DNA of 64,000 nt from Perilla frutescens (Eukaryota > Streptophyta > Magnoliopsida > Lamiales > Lamiaceae), in contig BRKX01000002.1 of assembly GCA_026008535.1 (NCBI GenBank), positions 62,121,170 to 62,185,169 on the forward strand, in the 5' to 3' direction. The translations under genes were made by a program, and so were the position numbers. Below are positions 36,491 to 48,600 of the stretch, piece after piece (position 1 is the first letter of the stretch; every line of letters begins with the position of its first letter). A model generated the notes under the pieces. That model was not told the DNA's origin and did not search any database. It saw only the letters and a list, made by a program, of their open reading frames with translations.

Positions 36491-36895
36491 GTATGTCCAT
36501 TTAATCTGAAGAATTTTCAATGTTTTCTAGCATTTGGGTTGATTTTGGTGATTAATGTTGTTCATCTGAGTTTATTTATTCTTTATTTTGATTGATTTTT
36601 TTTTTTGTCGCATTTCGCATTTGTTCCCTTTTATGCTCGAGAATGAGAGTATTCTAATTCTGGGGCAGCGTTATATTCAACTAAGAGAGAGAATGTGTTT
36701 TTGTCATTTTCCCATTATTATATTTTTTTTGTTTTTCTTTTGGGGTTTTGGAGGTAGGGGGAATTATGTGAAAGGATTTGCATTGAAGTTGAAATGAACC
36801 CTCCATTTCACGAGTGACTCATTCTCTTGTAGAAGATTTAATGTGTTTTAATGTGTGAGTTAGGAATTTACGCAAAGAGTGGCATGTGATAAGAG

Positions 36896-36959
<64 letters not shown>

Positions 36960-37497
36960 TCTCTGCATAATCCACACGGGAAGGGAGTTGTGAGTGAATA
37001 TTTTTGTAAATTTTTGCCCAAAGCAAAGTTTCTTGGTTCTACATTATTTTATTTCAGAGCGAAATAATTTGTTGATATTGACCACTGTATGATGATGATG
37101 TCTTTCTCCCATGTAGAAATTGATTATGCAGGGGGAGCTAGACGTGTTAATTTCAGGGGACCAAAGAGAACAATAGTAATTTTGGGTACTAAAACTATAA
37201 AACTATACATTTGTAGATATCAAAACATGTATAGAATAGATTATTTGCCACAAGCTTTTGGGGAGCAGAACCACCCCTGCAGGTCCTTGTGAGTAGGCAA
37301 GCTGTGGTTTTTATCGAGTTTGGTTTGAGCCTTAAGGTGTTGGCCATGTTTTCTTGATGTACACCTCTTAGGTGTCTTGATGTTGAAAGAGAGAACATTA
37401 TATATACGCAAAAGAGTAAATTTTGTTGTTGTTGCTGCTTCCCTGCAGAGATGGGTGTAAAAGATGGGAGGTCCTAGTTTGGTGTCTTGACACGTAG

Positions 37498-37676
37498 GCT
37501 ATACGAGGTCCAAGAAATCAAGGCTAAGGGGTGAAGCTAAATGTGCAGCAGAAAGAATCAGGAAATGGAACAAGCATGAAGTTGAAATGGATTCATCAAA
37601 GAAAGGTCCTGAGAATGGCAGTCACAAGTACAAAGATGTCACACCAACAATCCCCAAAAAATCAATAGTTGCCTAG
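37498..37676 (+). CDS. Unassigned last-exon-like segment (right copy)
   Basis: Acceptor-like 'cacgtag' and then an open, strongly charged frame to TAG at 37674-37676. Mirror of 6564-6742. If the first exon at 36422 belongs to the same gene, the introns between are not resolved. Confidence 0.35.
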
Positions 37677-37950
37677 GTTGATGGTTCTAATGAAGATTGG
37701 TTTTGTACGACGTTCAGAGCTGTCTTCTTAATAATGGAAGACAGCTTTCAACCCTCCTTTTTTTTTTTTTTTTTTTTTTTTCAACCCTCCTTTCTTTCTT
37801 GATGCGTTGCCATCTAGGGAATAATTATTTGCATTTATTGTCGGCCCTTAATTATAGTGGTGGCCAAAAATACAAGAAAAATTAGTAATTTAAATCTGGG
37901 AGTATAAGAGTAAATCTCATGATATGATTCTCAGTTTAAATTTCATGTTG

Positions 37951-38202
37951 TATTTTTTCGTGTTTAAATATCAAATTTATGATTTTAATAATATTTATTA
38001 TATAATAAAAATTAATTAAAACATAAATTACCATAGTCAACATTTTAAAAAAAAAATTGAATTAAAAAAATCATGAAATTTAATTATGAAATAATCAACC
38101 ATAATAATGAGTTATTAATTTAAAATTTAAAATTAAATATTAAAATATAATTCTAAAAATTATATTTGGGTATAGTGAACCCCATTTAAGTGGAGTGCAA
38201 CA
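37951..38202. mobile_element. MITE at outer edge of right arm
   Basis: Mirror of 6039-6292. The inverted repeat ends with its terminal tggagtgcaac. Confidence 0.55.
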
Positions 38203-38459
38203 CTAAGTTTAAAAGAGGGAGTGGAAGAGGAAATTTAATGTAATTCTATTCTTGTAGGCGTGATAAAATAAAATCCTAATTTTATATGTATGTACGCCCG
38301 GACGAAATCCTTTAGTCCGTTTTTTGTGTCCCATTTTGTGTTCCACATCAAAACTACGTAGTTTTGATCATTTTCTAATCTATTCAATTTTTTTGATCAT
38401 TTTTTATTCTATTTAATTTTTTACACGGCTCATCTCAAGCCAAGCCGATCACAATACTT

Positions 38460-40370
38460 TAATTGGTAATTATATCTCTCTCCAAATCAGAATCCCAAAA
38501 ATTAAAATATGCTCTCTCCAACAATAGCACACAATTTTCTTCTCTCGTTTTTCTTCCACCATTTTTCTTCTCTCCATCGACGACTCCCAACAACAAAAAC
38601 GTCTTCCCCCATCGACGTCCAGAAATCCTCCAACAACAGCAGCGTTTTCTCCATCTACGGCTCAATCAAAAATCCTCCCACAACAACTAGCGGCGCCTTC
38701 TGATTCTTCTGCCACTTTCGTTTTTTCTCTCCACAAAATTATTAGGTGAGTTGATTATTTTAACTTATGTGTTTCGTATTTATATGACCTTCTACATTTT
38801 TCCGTCAACTCATAATATTACATCGTCGTCAATGATGTCTAATATGTTTTAGTACGCGTCTCAAGTGTGTATATCCATGCTATTTCATATTACTGTACTT
38901 TTGCAAAACTCTCTTAATCGTGTTTAATTCTTAGAAATTTTAAGATGGCCTCAAATTGTAGTTGTTTTTTCTGCAATCTTTAGGATCTAAGCAATCATTT
39001 TCATGGATAGTGGACGTTCATCTTATCGACAACTATATTTTGAAAATGATAATGAAGAATTGCATAAGGATGATCATGATATGGTTATTAACTTCAATGA
39101 AAAGCAGATCGCCAGTTTGAACAGTAGGGAAGATTGTCAATTTGAATTTGGTATCAAAGAATTTGATAAAGTTGCTCATAATATGACTAGCAGCTTCAAT
39201 GAAAATGAGGGATTCAGCTTTGAAAGTTTGACCAACGATAAAGATTGTCCAAAGATTGATTTGGAGTTTGACACAGAAGAAGATGCTTATCAATTCTATT
39301 TAGCATATGCTAAACGAGTTGGTTTTAGTATAAGGAGGAGCAAAAGCCATAACGATAAATTTGGCAAATTAGTTGATCAGATTTTTTGTTGTAGTGCTCA
39401 AGGGGAAAGGAGGCCTGACAAATATGATGCTTATGTGCAAAGAGCCCGTCCACAAACAAGATTTCGTTGTGATGCTAAAATCAAAGTTAGTGCTCGACGA
39501 CGGAATGATGGAAAATTATGTGTAATTCAATATGTTGAAGAGCACAATCACTATCTTTCAACTCCGAGCAAAACACACCTACATAGAAGTCACAGAAAGA
39601 TAGCTTCATCTGATGCCTTACAGATACAAATGGCAAATGATGTTGGTATTCCACCAAAATCCTCTCACGCTCTTATGGCAAGACAAGTTGGGGGAAGAGA
39701 GAACTTGGGTTTTATTCCTCAAGACTATAGAAATTATTTGCAATAAAAAAGAACAAAAGATGTCAAAAGTGGGGGTACTGGAGGAGTATTGGAGTATTTG
39801 CATAAAATGCAACTTAATGATCCATATTTTTTTATGCTATTCAAGTAGATGAAGATGATTTGATAACCAATATTTTCTGGTCTGATGCGAAGATGAGAAC
39901 AGATTACTCTCATTTCGATGATGTAGTCAGCTTTGATACAACTTACAGAAAGAATAATGAAGGTCATCCAATTGCATTATTTGTAGGTGTGAATCATCAT
40001 AAACAAACCGTGATTTTTGGAGCTGCATTGTTATATGATGAAACCTCTTTAACATTTGAGTGGTTGTTTGATAAATTCACTGTAGCTATGCGGGAAAAAA
40101 AACCAACAACTATTCTTACAGATCAAGATGCAGCAATGGCAAAGGCTTTAGCTTCAACGTGGCCTGAGACTTATCACCGTTTATGTATCTGGCACATTTA
40201 TCAAAATGTTGCTATCCATTTAAGTGGTGTTTTTTCTCAGTTCAAAGATTTTGTTAAAGATTTTGGGGCATGCGTATATGATTTTGAAGAAGAGGAAGAG
40301 TTTATTGATGCATGGAACAAGATGCTAAGTAAGTATGCACTTGAAGATAATGTTTGGTGTAAAGACCAAA
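38460..40370 (+). pseudogene. FAR1-related sequence (FRS) gene, broken
   Basis: A pyrimidine-rich leader with a UTR intron (donor after 38745, acceptor before 38984) leads to ATG at 39003. Residues ~94-195 are a FAR1 zinc-finger DNA-binding domain (FDTEEDAYQFYLAYAKRVGF, FCCS, FRCDAKI, EEHNHYLS). The frame then meets TAA at 39744, in the place where relatives read on as ...SKRTKD. The next stretch loses one T in a T run near 39829, and a second frame (39848 on) gives the MULE transposase-like domain (SFDTTYRKNNEGHPIALFVG, ILTDQDAAMAKAL, RLCIWHIY). Homology stops near DNVWC (about 40360), so the end of the MULE domain and the SWIM zinc finger are missing. FAR1/FRS proteins are transposase-derived transcription factors. 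Stop, frameshift and truncation argue for a pseudogene. Confidence 0.88.
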
Positions 40371-40493
40371 TTTATTATTCTCAATTTATTTAGTTTTCAT
40401 CTCCCATTAGTGTACATATATAGAAGCTTCTTTTTACTAATTAAACGAATACTGAGAAAATTGGAATGTGGAATAATTGTTGTCTCTATTCTA

Positions 40494-40878
40494 ACGGATG
40501 AAATCTTCTGCTACACTTGGTGCAATATTTGATGCTACACAATTTAATTTATTAATTTTTCTTTGATTTTTTTTAATTCAATTTCAAATTTATATTGCTT
40601 TAGTTTAATTTTAAATTTATTATTTAGAGTTCATCCTACCCAATTAGGGTATATAATTAATTTTTCAATGTTATATTTCATTTTCTAATTAATAATTGAT
40701 TATTTCATAAAAAATAATTATATACCCTAATTGAGTAGGATGAATCCTAAATAATTAGTGTAAAATTAAACTAAAGCACAATAAGTTGAAATTGAATTAA
40801 AAAACCATAGAAAAATTAATAAATTGAATTGTGTAGCACCAAGTGTTGCATAGAGTGTAGCAGAGAATTTCATCCGCC
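40494..40878. mobile_element. Foldback MITE, 385 bp
   Basis: Both halves are long inverted copies: cggatgaaat.tt.tgctacac at the left, with 'ttcatcctacccaattaggg' inside it, answers 'ccctaattgagtaggatgaa' and gtgtagca..gaatttcatccg at the right. A candidate 6-bp duplication ATTCTA flanks it (40488-40493, 40879-40884). It lies just downstream of the truncated FRS gene. Confidence 0.75.
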
Positions 40879-41383
40879 ATTCTATTTATATATGTTTTTT
40901 TTAATGTCTCTATATAGACCGATTTCTATACATATTTAGCTCGCTTACTAATATATATATATATATATATATATAACCCTCTTTAATTTATTTACATTAA
41001 GCATTAATTCATTGTAAAAGAAATAAATATGAGCATGCTAGTTAGGAAATTTACTTGTTTAATTGTCTTTTCCAATAATTTTATTAAATCTTAGTAAAAA
41101 ATTTAATCAGCCTATATATATGAATTGGGCGGGAGGAAGTATATGTTTGCTTGAAGTAGGTTATAATATAAAGCACTGCATTAGATTTTGTATCTTTGTC
41201 CGGGAGAAGTGATCTTCAGCAACCAACCAATACAATAATAGACGCAGGCAGGTTATTACATAGGAATAAGATTCACCCAACACGCATTTTAGTAGCGGCA
41301 GCAGGTTACTCTTGATATATAAAAAAAAAGCCGCATGCAAATGATCTTCGATAATACAATTAAAAATGGGACTTCTTCTGTTT
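40879..41383. other. Intergenic, 3' of the GDSL gene
   Basis: AT-rich with a (TA)n run near 40950-40974. No gene recognised. It includes the 3' UTR of the minus-strand GDSL gene. Confidence 0.5.
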
Positions 41384-42509
41384 TCATCCGGATCGCTGTT
41401 TCTTGCTCAAAAGATAACTGAACGGTGGTTGAGAATATGTTCCGTTGAGAAACGAATTGGCCATGGCATGGTTCATGGCTTCAGTGAGATGAACCCCGTC
41501 CCAGTTTATATACTGAGACGGGTTAGCACACGAGCTTGAGGAAGGGGAACCGCAGGCATTAAGATAGTCGAAGTTGTATGTTCCACCACTGTATCCACAG
41601 CATACTTTGTATAGCTCGTGGAAACCGTAGCTCCTGGGGTTCTTTACCACTCTCATATAGGCCTTATAGTAGTCTGCGTAAACTATGACTGCTGAAGGAA
41701 ACTGTTTCCTCAATGCGTGGAGTTTTGATTTGAGGATGGTGTTGTGGGTGTAGCTTTGGTTGTTTGCACTCCCGACACACCCCCCGTCGCCCCTATCGTC
41801 TGAGGGAGCTAGGTACATCGACAGCGTTAGGCACCCCGTTGGCGGTAGGCCTTGAACAACAACATACTTGGCTCCTTTATTCATCAATGCCTGCATGTTC
41901 ATATAAACAGAGGAAATTTTGTTTTCTCATTCAAATACAAGTATATATCTTGTTGTCTGATCTGATCGATATCAAAATGTTCAAGGCACCTTTTGTTTGT
42001 GCCAAGAATTAAACACACACACACAAAAAAAAAAGAAAAAGAAGAAGCTCGATTTATCATGTTCTATAACGAATTCCATTAATGTTAATTATTTGCTTCA
42101 GTAACAAACATAGATATGATGCTTTGTTGCTCAAGATAGCTTTTCGTTTACGGAAGAATTTAATTTTCGATATGTAAAGATCCTCTAGCATCATGAAGTA
42201 CTTCTTAAGCTAAATTCTTTGAGCAGTTTGAAATGTTTCCAAAATTAAATATTAGGCTGAAGAGTTATAAATGTAAGTCTAAACTCAAAACTAAATGTAG
42301 CCGGTGTTAGTTTTTAGGTGATGCTGGTGTTAGTTTTTAGGTGATGCTGCCATTAATTAATTAGTTACAATAAAACCAACTTTATTTGTCAATTTCTACC
42401 CGTTGTATATACTTCAACATTGCCGAAAACAATTCTGCTAAGATATATACGCGTGTATAAATATTACATTATATTAAATAAGACCTATATATATATATAT
42501 TATCTTCTA

Positions 42510-42545
<36 letters not shown>

Positions 42546-43642
42546 ATTATGGTGTTAATGTATTGTAGTTTTTACACAACAATATATCATAACCAGGATC
42601 TATAACTATTAAATTTAGGGATTTATTTATTTAAATTAAGTTCTTAATTAAAATCTGACGCACGTTAACTTATTAATTAGAAAAACTACCTACTTTTAGT
42701 ATCAGTAATTTCCACCAACATCACTGAATTAAATGTCATTTATAAACATTCCTAAAAATAAAATGTGATTTATATAAACACACTTTTTACGCAAACATTC
42801 CCAAAGAGGAGAAAAAAGAAACATAAATATAAAAAAATGTTTATATCCAATTAGATCATGAGATCGTATCTACTTCACGTTACGTCCATTTTTATAGACG
42901 TTCATCAGAAAGATAGATCCAATTAAAATCTTGAAAATCAGCAGGAACTATTGATTCAAAGAAATATAATCACATGTCAATTTACCTGCAGAAAAGCATT
43001 GAGACTATTGACGGCGAGTTTTTGGATGGTTTTAGTCGGAACAGAAGATCCAAAGCTGTAAGCATAGTCATTGGCGCCGATTTCACCAACCCATATCAAC
43101 GCATCATTGAACACAGCCTCGCACTCTCTCGGCGTGCTGCTGTAGTTTCTGCACCCACTTCCCTCCAACACCTTATTAAACCAAGCCAGCTGCGTCGAGA
43201 TCGACTGCGGCGTTATGTTCAGCGTCATGTTGTTTTTGGAGAAGAAACTGTGAACTATAGCCGTCGAGCCAGCGACAGCGAAGTTAACGCTGGCCGACGG
43301 CGTCGACTTATTTGGCTTTCCGTTGACGACGTCGAGATAAGGTTGCAGCAATGGGAGGGACAAGGCCTGCGCCAGGAAGTCGATGACAAGCCGGCCATCG
43401 GAGTAGCGGTTGGTGGGGTGGTGGAAGAATGTGCGGCCGTAGGGGAGGTTGGAGACGAACATGAACCCGCTCGGGCCGCTGTTGGACCGGGTGTTGCCAG
43501 TGTCGGTGTACGAGTCGCCGAAGGCGTACACCTTCTTGAAAGGGCGTTTGTTTTGATCAGAAGCATAAACTGAACAAGTGAAGAACAGGATTAGGATGAA
43601 TATGATGGAGGAGGGGTGAATATTATGACTAGCTTTTGCCAT
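41384..43642 (-). CDS. GDSL esterase/lipase, At3g48460-like
   Basis: Two exons, 42986-43642 and 41384-41890, joined by a 1.1-kb GT-AG intron, give 387 residues. A signal peptide (SSIIFILILFFTCSVYA) predicts secretion. SGNH-hydrolase blocks are intact: block I FGDSYTDTGN (nucleophile Ser), block III GANDY, and block V DGVHLTEA (catalytic Asp and His). The intron falls at NAFLQ/ALMNKG. Such enzymes hydrolyse acyl or acetyl esters of lipids or wall polymers; the substrate cannot be told from sequence. Resemblance to Arabidopsis At3g48460 (VVQGLPPTGCL, PSQYINWDGVHLTEAM) is by recollection of the family. The open frame at 43255-43566 and the plus-strand frame over exon 1 are shadows. Confidence 0.95.
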
Positions 43643-43711
43643 TTTTTTTCTTTATAACTATATAGGTTGGTTGCAGTTTCTGTTCCAGCTAGCTAGTGTG
43701 GTTGGATCAAG

Positions 43712-43720
43712 CTTTATATA
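43712..43720 (-). promoter_or_regulatory. TATA box of the GDSL gene
   Basis: TATATAAAG on the minus strand about 70 bp upstream of the ATG at 43642. The position suits a short 5' UTR. Confidence 0.5.
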
Positions 43721-43937
43721 TATATGATTGTGTGATGACTGATATGCAGTGGTGAAATGAATGCTGTTTGATGGAGAATTAATTATTTGTGGTTTATCTA
43801 ACCTCTTCGGGCTTTGCCATGGATCCTCAATTTAATTAATTAAGATGCCTTTTTCATCCCATATTCTCACCATTAGATGGTCCACATGTGTTAATTATAT
43901 AGCTAAAGTGTGTATGTTGAGGCCGTTCAAATTTCTT

Positions 43938-44285
43938 GTTGCACTCTTTACTGTGTTTCACTTTTAAATTATGATTTTTTTTTTCAATTTCATTTCTTTG
44001 TGATTTAGATTTTTTTTATAATTGTTTATTAGAATTCATCCAATCCAATTAGAGTTTATAGTTATTTTTAAATATTTAATTCTCAATTTTCAATTAATAA
44101 TTTATTATTATGTTGACTATTTCATAATTGAATTTTATGATTTTTTAATAAATATTAACTATAATTATTTTTATTATAATTAATTTTTAGTTTATAATTA
44201 ATATAATTAAAATCATATTTTTTATATAATATTAAAATCATAAAATTGATAATGAAACATGGAGTCAAACACGAAAGAGTGCAAC
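43938..44285. mobile_element. MITE with gttgcactctt termini
   Basis: The left end gttgcactcttta and right end gaaagagtgcaac are inverted copies. The AT-rich body is about 350 bp (ttgactatttcataattg, attaaaatcata). Same family as the MITE that marks the outer ends of the large inverted repeat. A more decayed relative may lie at 44395-44560. Confidence 0.65.
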
Positions 44286-44949
44286 ATATAATTTGAATCG
44301 TACACGGGGGAAGTTTAACTGAGTAGTGAATATTCAAAGTAGACGAATCTGCAATACAATTGTTCTACATAATTGGCAACACTATTAAATTTATTAGTTT
44401 TCATTAGTTTTTTTTTTTTCAATTCCAATTTCTTGTATTTAGTTTAGTTTTACACTTGTTAATTAAAGTGCATTTTGTCAAATTAAAGTTTATTATAATT
44501 TTTTAAGGATTTATTTTTCAATTTTATAATAATAGTTGATTATTTAAAAATTAAATAAAAGAAATCGAAATCGAAAGAAAAAATTAGAACGGAAACTAAT
44601 TAATTTGATCTCATTATAGCACGATCATGTTGAAGATGATTTGAACTGCAAAGGCGGTGAGGAATAAATGAGGGGGAATGCCGGAATGGGGTGACTCATG
44701 AGAGTAGTTGAGAAACAGGTTTTTGCCTTAAATGTGTAACTGTTTCCTCGGTTTAAGTATTGGAGCAAACAATTATTACATGCCTCTATTAATTCAACAA
44801 CGCTTACCTAAATTTAAGTGCTAATATACTTGACAATTTTCGTCCATAATTATGCATTGAATTCAAATAGTTTTATGTTTTTATAACATTACATATTTTT
44901 TTATGAACCTGACTTTTAATTACACGTGTGCGTATATATGTACAGTATA
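44286..44949. other. AT-rich intergenic DNA
   Basis: Contains a partial repeat related to the preceding MITE (about 44395-44560). No gene recognised. Confidence 0.4.
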
Positions 44950-45341
44950 GGGAAATTCTACGAGACTCATATGGGTAGTGTTTATCTGTCATAATAGATC
45001 TAACGTGCCATTTTCATGTGTCACAATATATCTAGTGCCCGCAGTGTCATAATAGATTTAATGTGATACATGGAAGTGTCACATTAAATCTAGGGAGAAA
45101 TATTTAAATAGACAAAAGTAAATATTTAAATGGAAAAAAGCAACAGTATTTTAAATCAATGAGTTATATCGACAATGTGGAGTTAGGTTTTATAACAATC
45201 AAGGTCGGGCCCACCAAATCAAAGTTTTTGTACTTTTATTTTCAGAAAAGCCTTACACAAAGGTTGTTTTATTGTACTTCCCAAAAATAGAATATTAATG
45301 ACTAGGTTTTGAAATCTTTATTATTCCAACCATCCCAACCA

Positions 45342-45344
<3 letters not shown>

Positions 45345-45383
<39 letters not shown>
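45345..45383. repeat. (CT)n microsatellite in MULE leader
   Basis: About 19 CT units followed by further ctctct stretches, in the 5' leader region of the DUF1985 gene. Confidence 0.85.
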
Positions 45384-45386
<3 letters not shown>

Positions 45387-45640
45387 TATTTCTCTCTCTC
45401 TTTCTCTCGATAATTTTGAACATATAGCAGCACCGAACCTGTCTCCTCTTCGATTATTTAGAAGCAAAAATCACCCACCCTTTCTCTTCTCTATCTTCTT
45501 CGATATTCTTGAAGAATCGAAGCACTTAAACATCGAAAAAACCAGGTGAAGCCACCGGGTCTCTCTCTTCTTCGATAATCTCTCTCTCTCTCTCGGAAGT
45601 ACGCACGCCGCCGTCTCTGTTGGAATTTGGTCGCCAGAAA

Positions 45641-48600
45641 ATGGACGGAGTGCAAGGACAGCTGCCGGCCGGGTCTTCTTCTCAAGTAATTTTCCAATGC
45701 TCATGTTTTTTATCACGTTTTATGAATGTTTTTCGATGCTATTATGCTTTTATGAAATGATATTCATGTTAGCCGATGCTCTAGTACTTTTATGAAACTA
45801 ACTAGTCGACGCTATTATACTTTTATGAAACTAATGGTTGAGTGTTTGATATTAATCGATTAGAAACTAATTGTGGACTAACCGATGCTATTATGATTTT
45901 ATTAATATAATGGTTGGTTGTTTGATATTAGTCGATGCTTGTTAGATACTAATTGTGGACTAAACGATGCTATTATGTTTTAACATCATTCGATGACCTT
46001 CATTAAACTAATCGATGAACATTAATTAATCGAGGAACCTTAATTTAAAAAAAAAAATCGATGAAGGCCTCGATTAATTTAATACAAATTGAGGCCTTAC
46101 TCGATTAATTATCCAAAAACACAAATTAATCGACGACTTCCTCGATTAATTTAAACCAAATCGAGGCCTTCCTCCATTAACTTAAAAAAATTAATCGATT
46201 AATTTAAGACTAATCAATTAATTTAAGAGTAATCGAGATGGATTAATATTTAATTTAAATCGATTAATTTCATACAAATCGAGGAATATATAATTTAAAT
46301 CGATTAAGTCTTATAAAAATGAATCGAGTCAGTAATCAATTAATTTTAGAAACAAAAACTAAATCGAGTCACTAATTGATTAAGTAAAAAAAATTAACCG
46401 AGTCTCTAATTTATTAATTAAGAAAACTTAATCAAGACACTAATCGATTAATTAAAAAAATTAATTGTGGCATTAATCGATTAAGTAAAAAAAAACGAAT
46501 CGAGGAATTAATCGATTTATTAAAAAAAATCGATTAAAAATTAAAAAAAAACTAATCGATTAGTAGCCTAAACCCTAAAACAAACTAATCGATTAATAGT
46601 TTTAAAAAAAAGTAATCGATTAATAGTTTAATTACAAAAAACCTAATTGATTAATAATTTAAAAAAAAACTAATCGATTAGTACACTAATAAAAACAAAC
46701 TAATCGATTAATATTTTTAAAAAAAACTAATCGATTAGTACTTTAGTTACAAACAAACAAATCGATTGATATTTAAAAAAAAACTAATCGAGTTAGTAGT
46801 TTAATTTAAACTAATCTATTAATAATTAAAAAAAGTAACCGATTAATAATTTTAAAAAAAACTAATCGATTAGTAGAACTAATCGATTAATAGTTTTAAA
46901 AAACTCTAATCGATTAATAGTTTAATTAAAACTAATCGCTTAATAATTAAAAAAGAGTAATCGATTAATAATTTTAAAAAAAAACTAATCGATTATTACA
47001 CTAATTTAAAACAAACTAATCGATTAATTGTTTAAAAAAAAACTAATCGATTAGTACACTAATTTAAAACAAAGTAATCGATTAATAGTTTAAAAAAAAA
47101 CTAATCGATTAGTACTCTAATTAAGAACAAACTAATCGATTAATAGTTTTAAAAAAAACTAATCGATTAGTACTTAAATTAAAAACACAATAATAGTTTA
47201 TAAAAAAATTAATCGATTAATAATTTTAAAAAAAACTAATCGATTAGTAGAACTAATCGATTAATAGTTTTAAAAAAAATCTAATCGATTAATAGTTTAA
47301 TTAAAACTAATCGCTTAATAAATAAAAAAAAGTAATCGATTAATAATTTAAAAAAAACTAATCGATTATTACACTAATTTAAAACAAACTAATCGATTAA
47401 TAGTTTAAAAAAAACTAATCGATTAGTACACTAATTTAAAACAAAGTAATCGATTTATAATTTAAATAAGTACTAATCGATTAGTACTCTAATTAAGAAC
47501 AAACTAATCGATTAATAGTTTTAAAAAAAACTAATCGATTAGTACTTCAATTAAAAACACACTAATAGTTTATAAAAAAATTAATCGATTAATAATTTTA
47601 AAAGAAAACTAAAAAAGCCTAAAATTAAATTTTAAGAAATTCCAATTTATATGAAATATTAAAAGAGTTTACTTTATTAGTTTTAATTTTGAAAATGTTG
47701 TTAGATTGACTGGGTTAGACTGCCGTTACGGAGCCGGACGCCCTCGGTCGTCGTGTACGCCATCCCCGGTGTTATTGACACGATTAGAGACACACTGCTC
47801 GCGATTGGTGGTGACGCCATGCGACTGTTCAGATCGGGGTGTTTCGGATATTTTCTGGACTACAGAGGTGGTGACGTCCAGAAGAGGGGTCATGCACGCG
47901 CTGATGACGTTCGAGGTGCACGCGCCAGATCGTGCACGTGTGGGGCTGGAGGCATGGTTTCACATTCATCGTTCCCAGCTGCGGTTCGGTGCGAGTGAGT
48001 ACGCCTTGGTGTCAAGTTTACGCTTCGGCAGCTCGACATTCGATCCTCATGGCGCTCATATTGTTCCGAGGAGATCGGTCTACCACCGTTTATTCGAAGG
48101 GAAGCGTACGACAATCAAACAGATGGAGGACAGGTTCAAGGCGGTTGGGATGGCCAGAGACGCTGCGGATTATGTGAAGGTTGCGAACATATTGTTCGTA
48201 TACCGGATGATTCTGTGCCTAGATCCGAAATGGGCCGTGGATCCATGGGTGTGGGCGCTAGCGGAGGATGTGGAGGGATGGAACTCGTTTCCATAGGGTG
48301 CATATTCTTACCAGTCGTTGATGCACTACATTGGCCTCCTCCCCAGGACTCGCGAGGCTATGGGCGGGAAAGGATCGGGACAGTATCATTTTTAAGGGCC
48401 GATCTGGGCACTCCAGGTAATTAGTTTAAATTTAATTCTTCTAAATTAGTTTAAATCAAGTGAATACGTAACTAATCCATTAATTCACTTTACAGGTATA
48501 GGCTTGTGAGGTGATACCGGAGTTAGCTACTGAGGCTGGTCTGCACAGTGGACAGCTCACTGTGCCTCGATGTTTGAGGTGGACATTCAGACTCCCTGCC

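Larger units (their letters stand above)
27752..38202 (+). repeat. Right arm of 10.45-kb inverted repeat
   Basis: Reverse complement of 6039-16493 with near-complete identity; differences are listed under the left arm. The inner edge falls in the shared phrase aacctaattcgcc and the outer edge at tggagtgcaaca, the end of a MITE. Beyond 38202 the sequence (actaagtttaaaagag) has no match to the left flank. Confidence 0.97.

Noticed and set aside
36368..36595. 75-codon frame MEGNTPFYFDSN... as a full gene
   Set aside because: Its second half runs past a strong splice donor at 36491; only the segment before it is retained, as a tentative exon.
42974..43573. 199-codon plus-strand frame opposite the GDSL gene
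   Set aside because: Antisense shadow of a GC-rich exon with clear GDSL motifs on the minus strand; no motif of its own.
46020..47620. CRISPR-like or centromeric satellite array
   Set aside because: Spacers are not unique, units are AT-rich and variable, and the array sits in the intron of a transposon gene in a plant genome.
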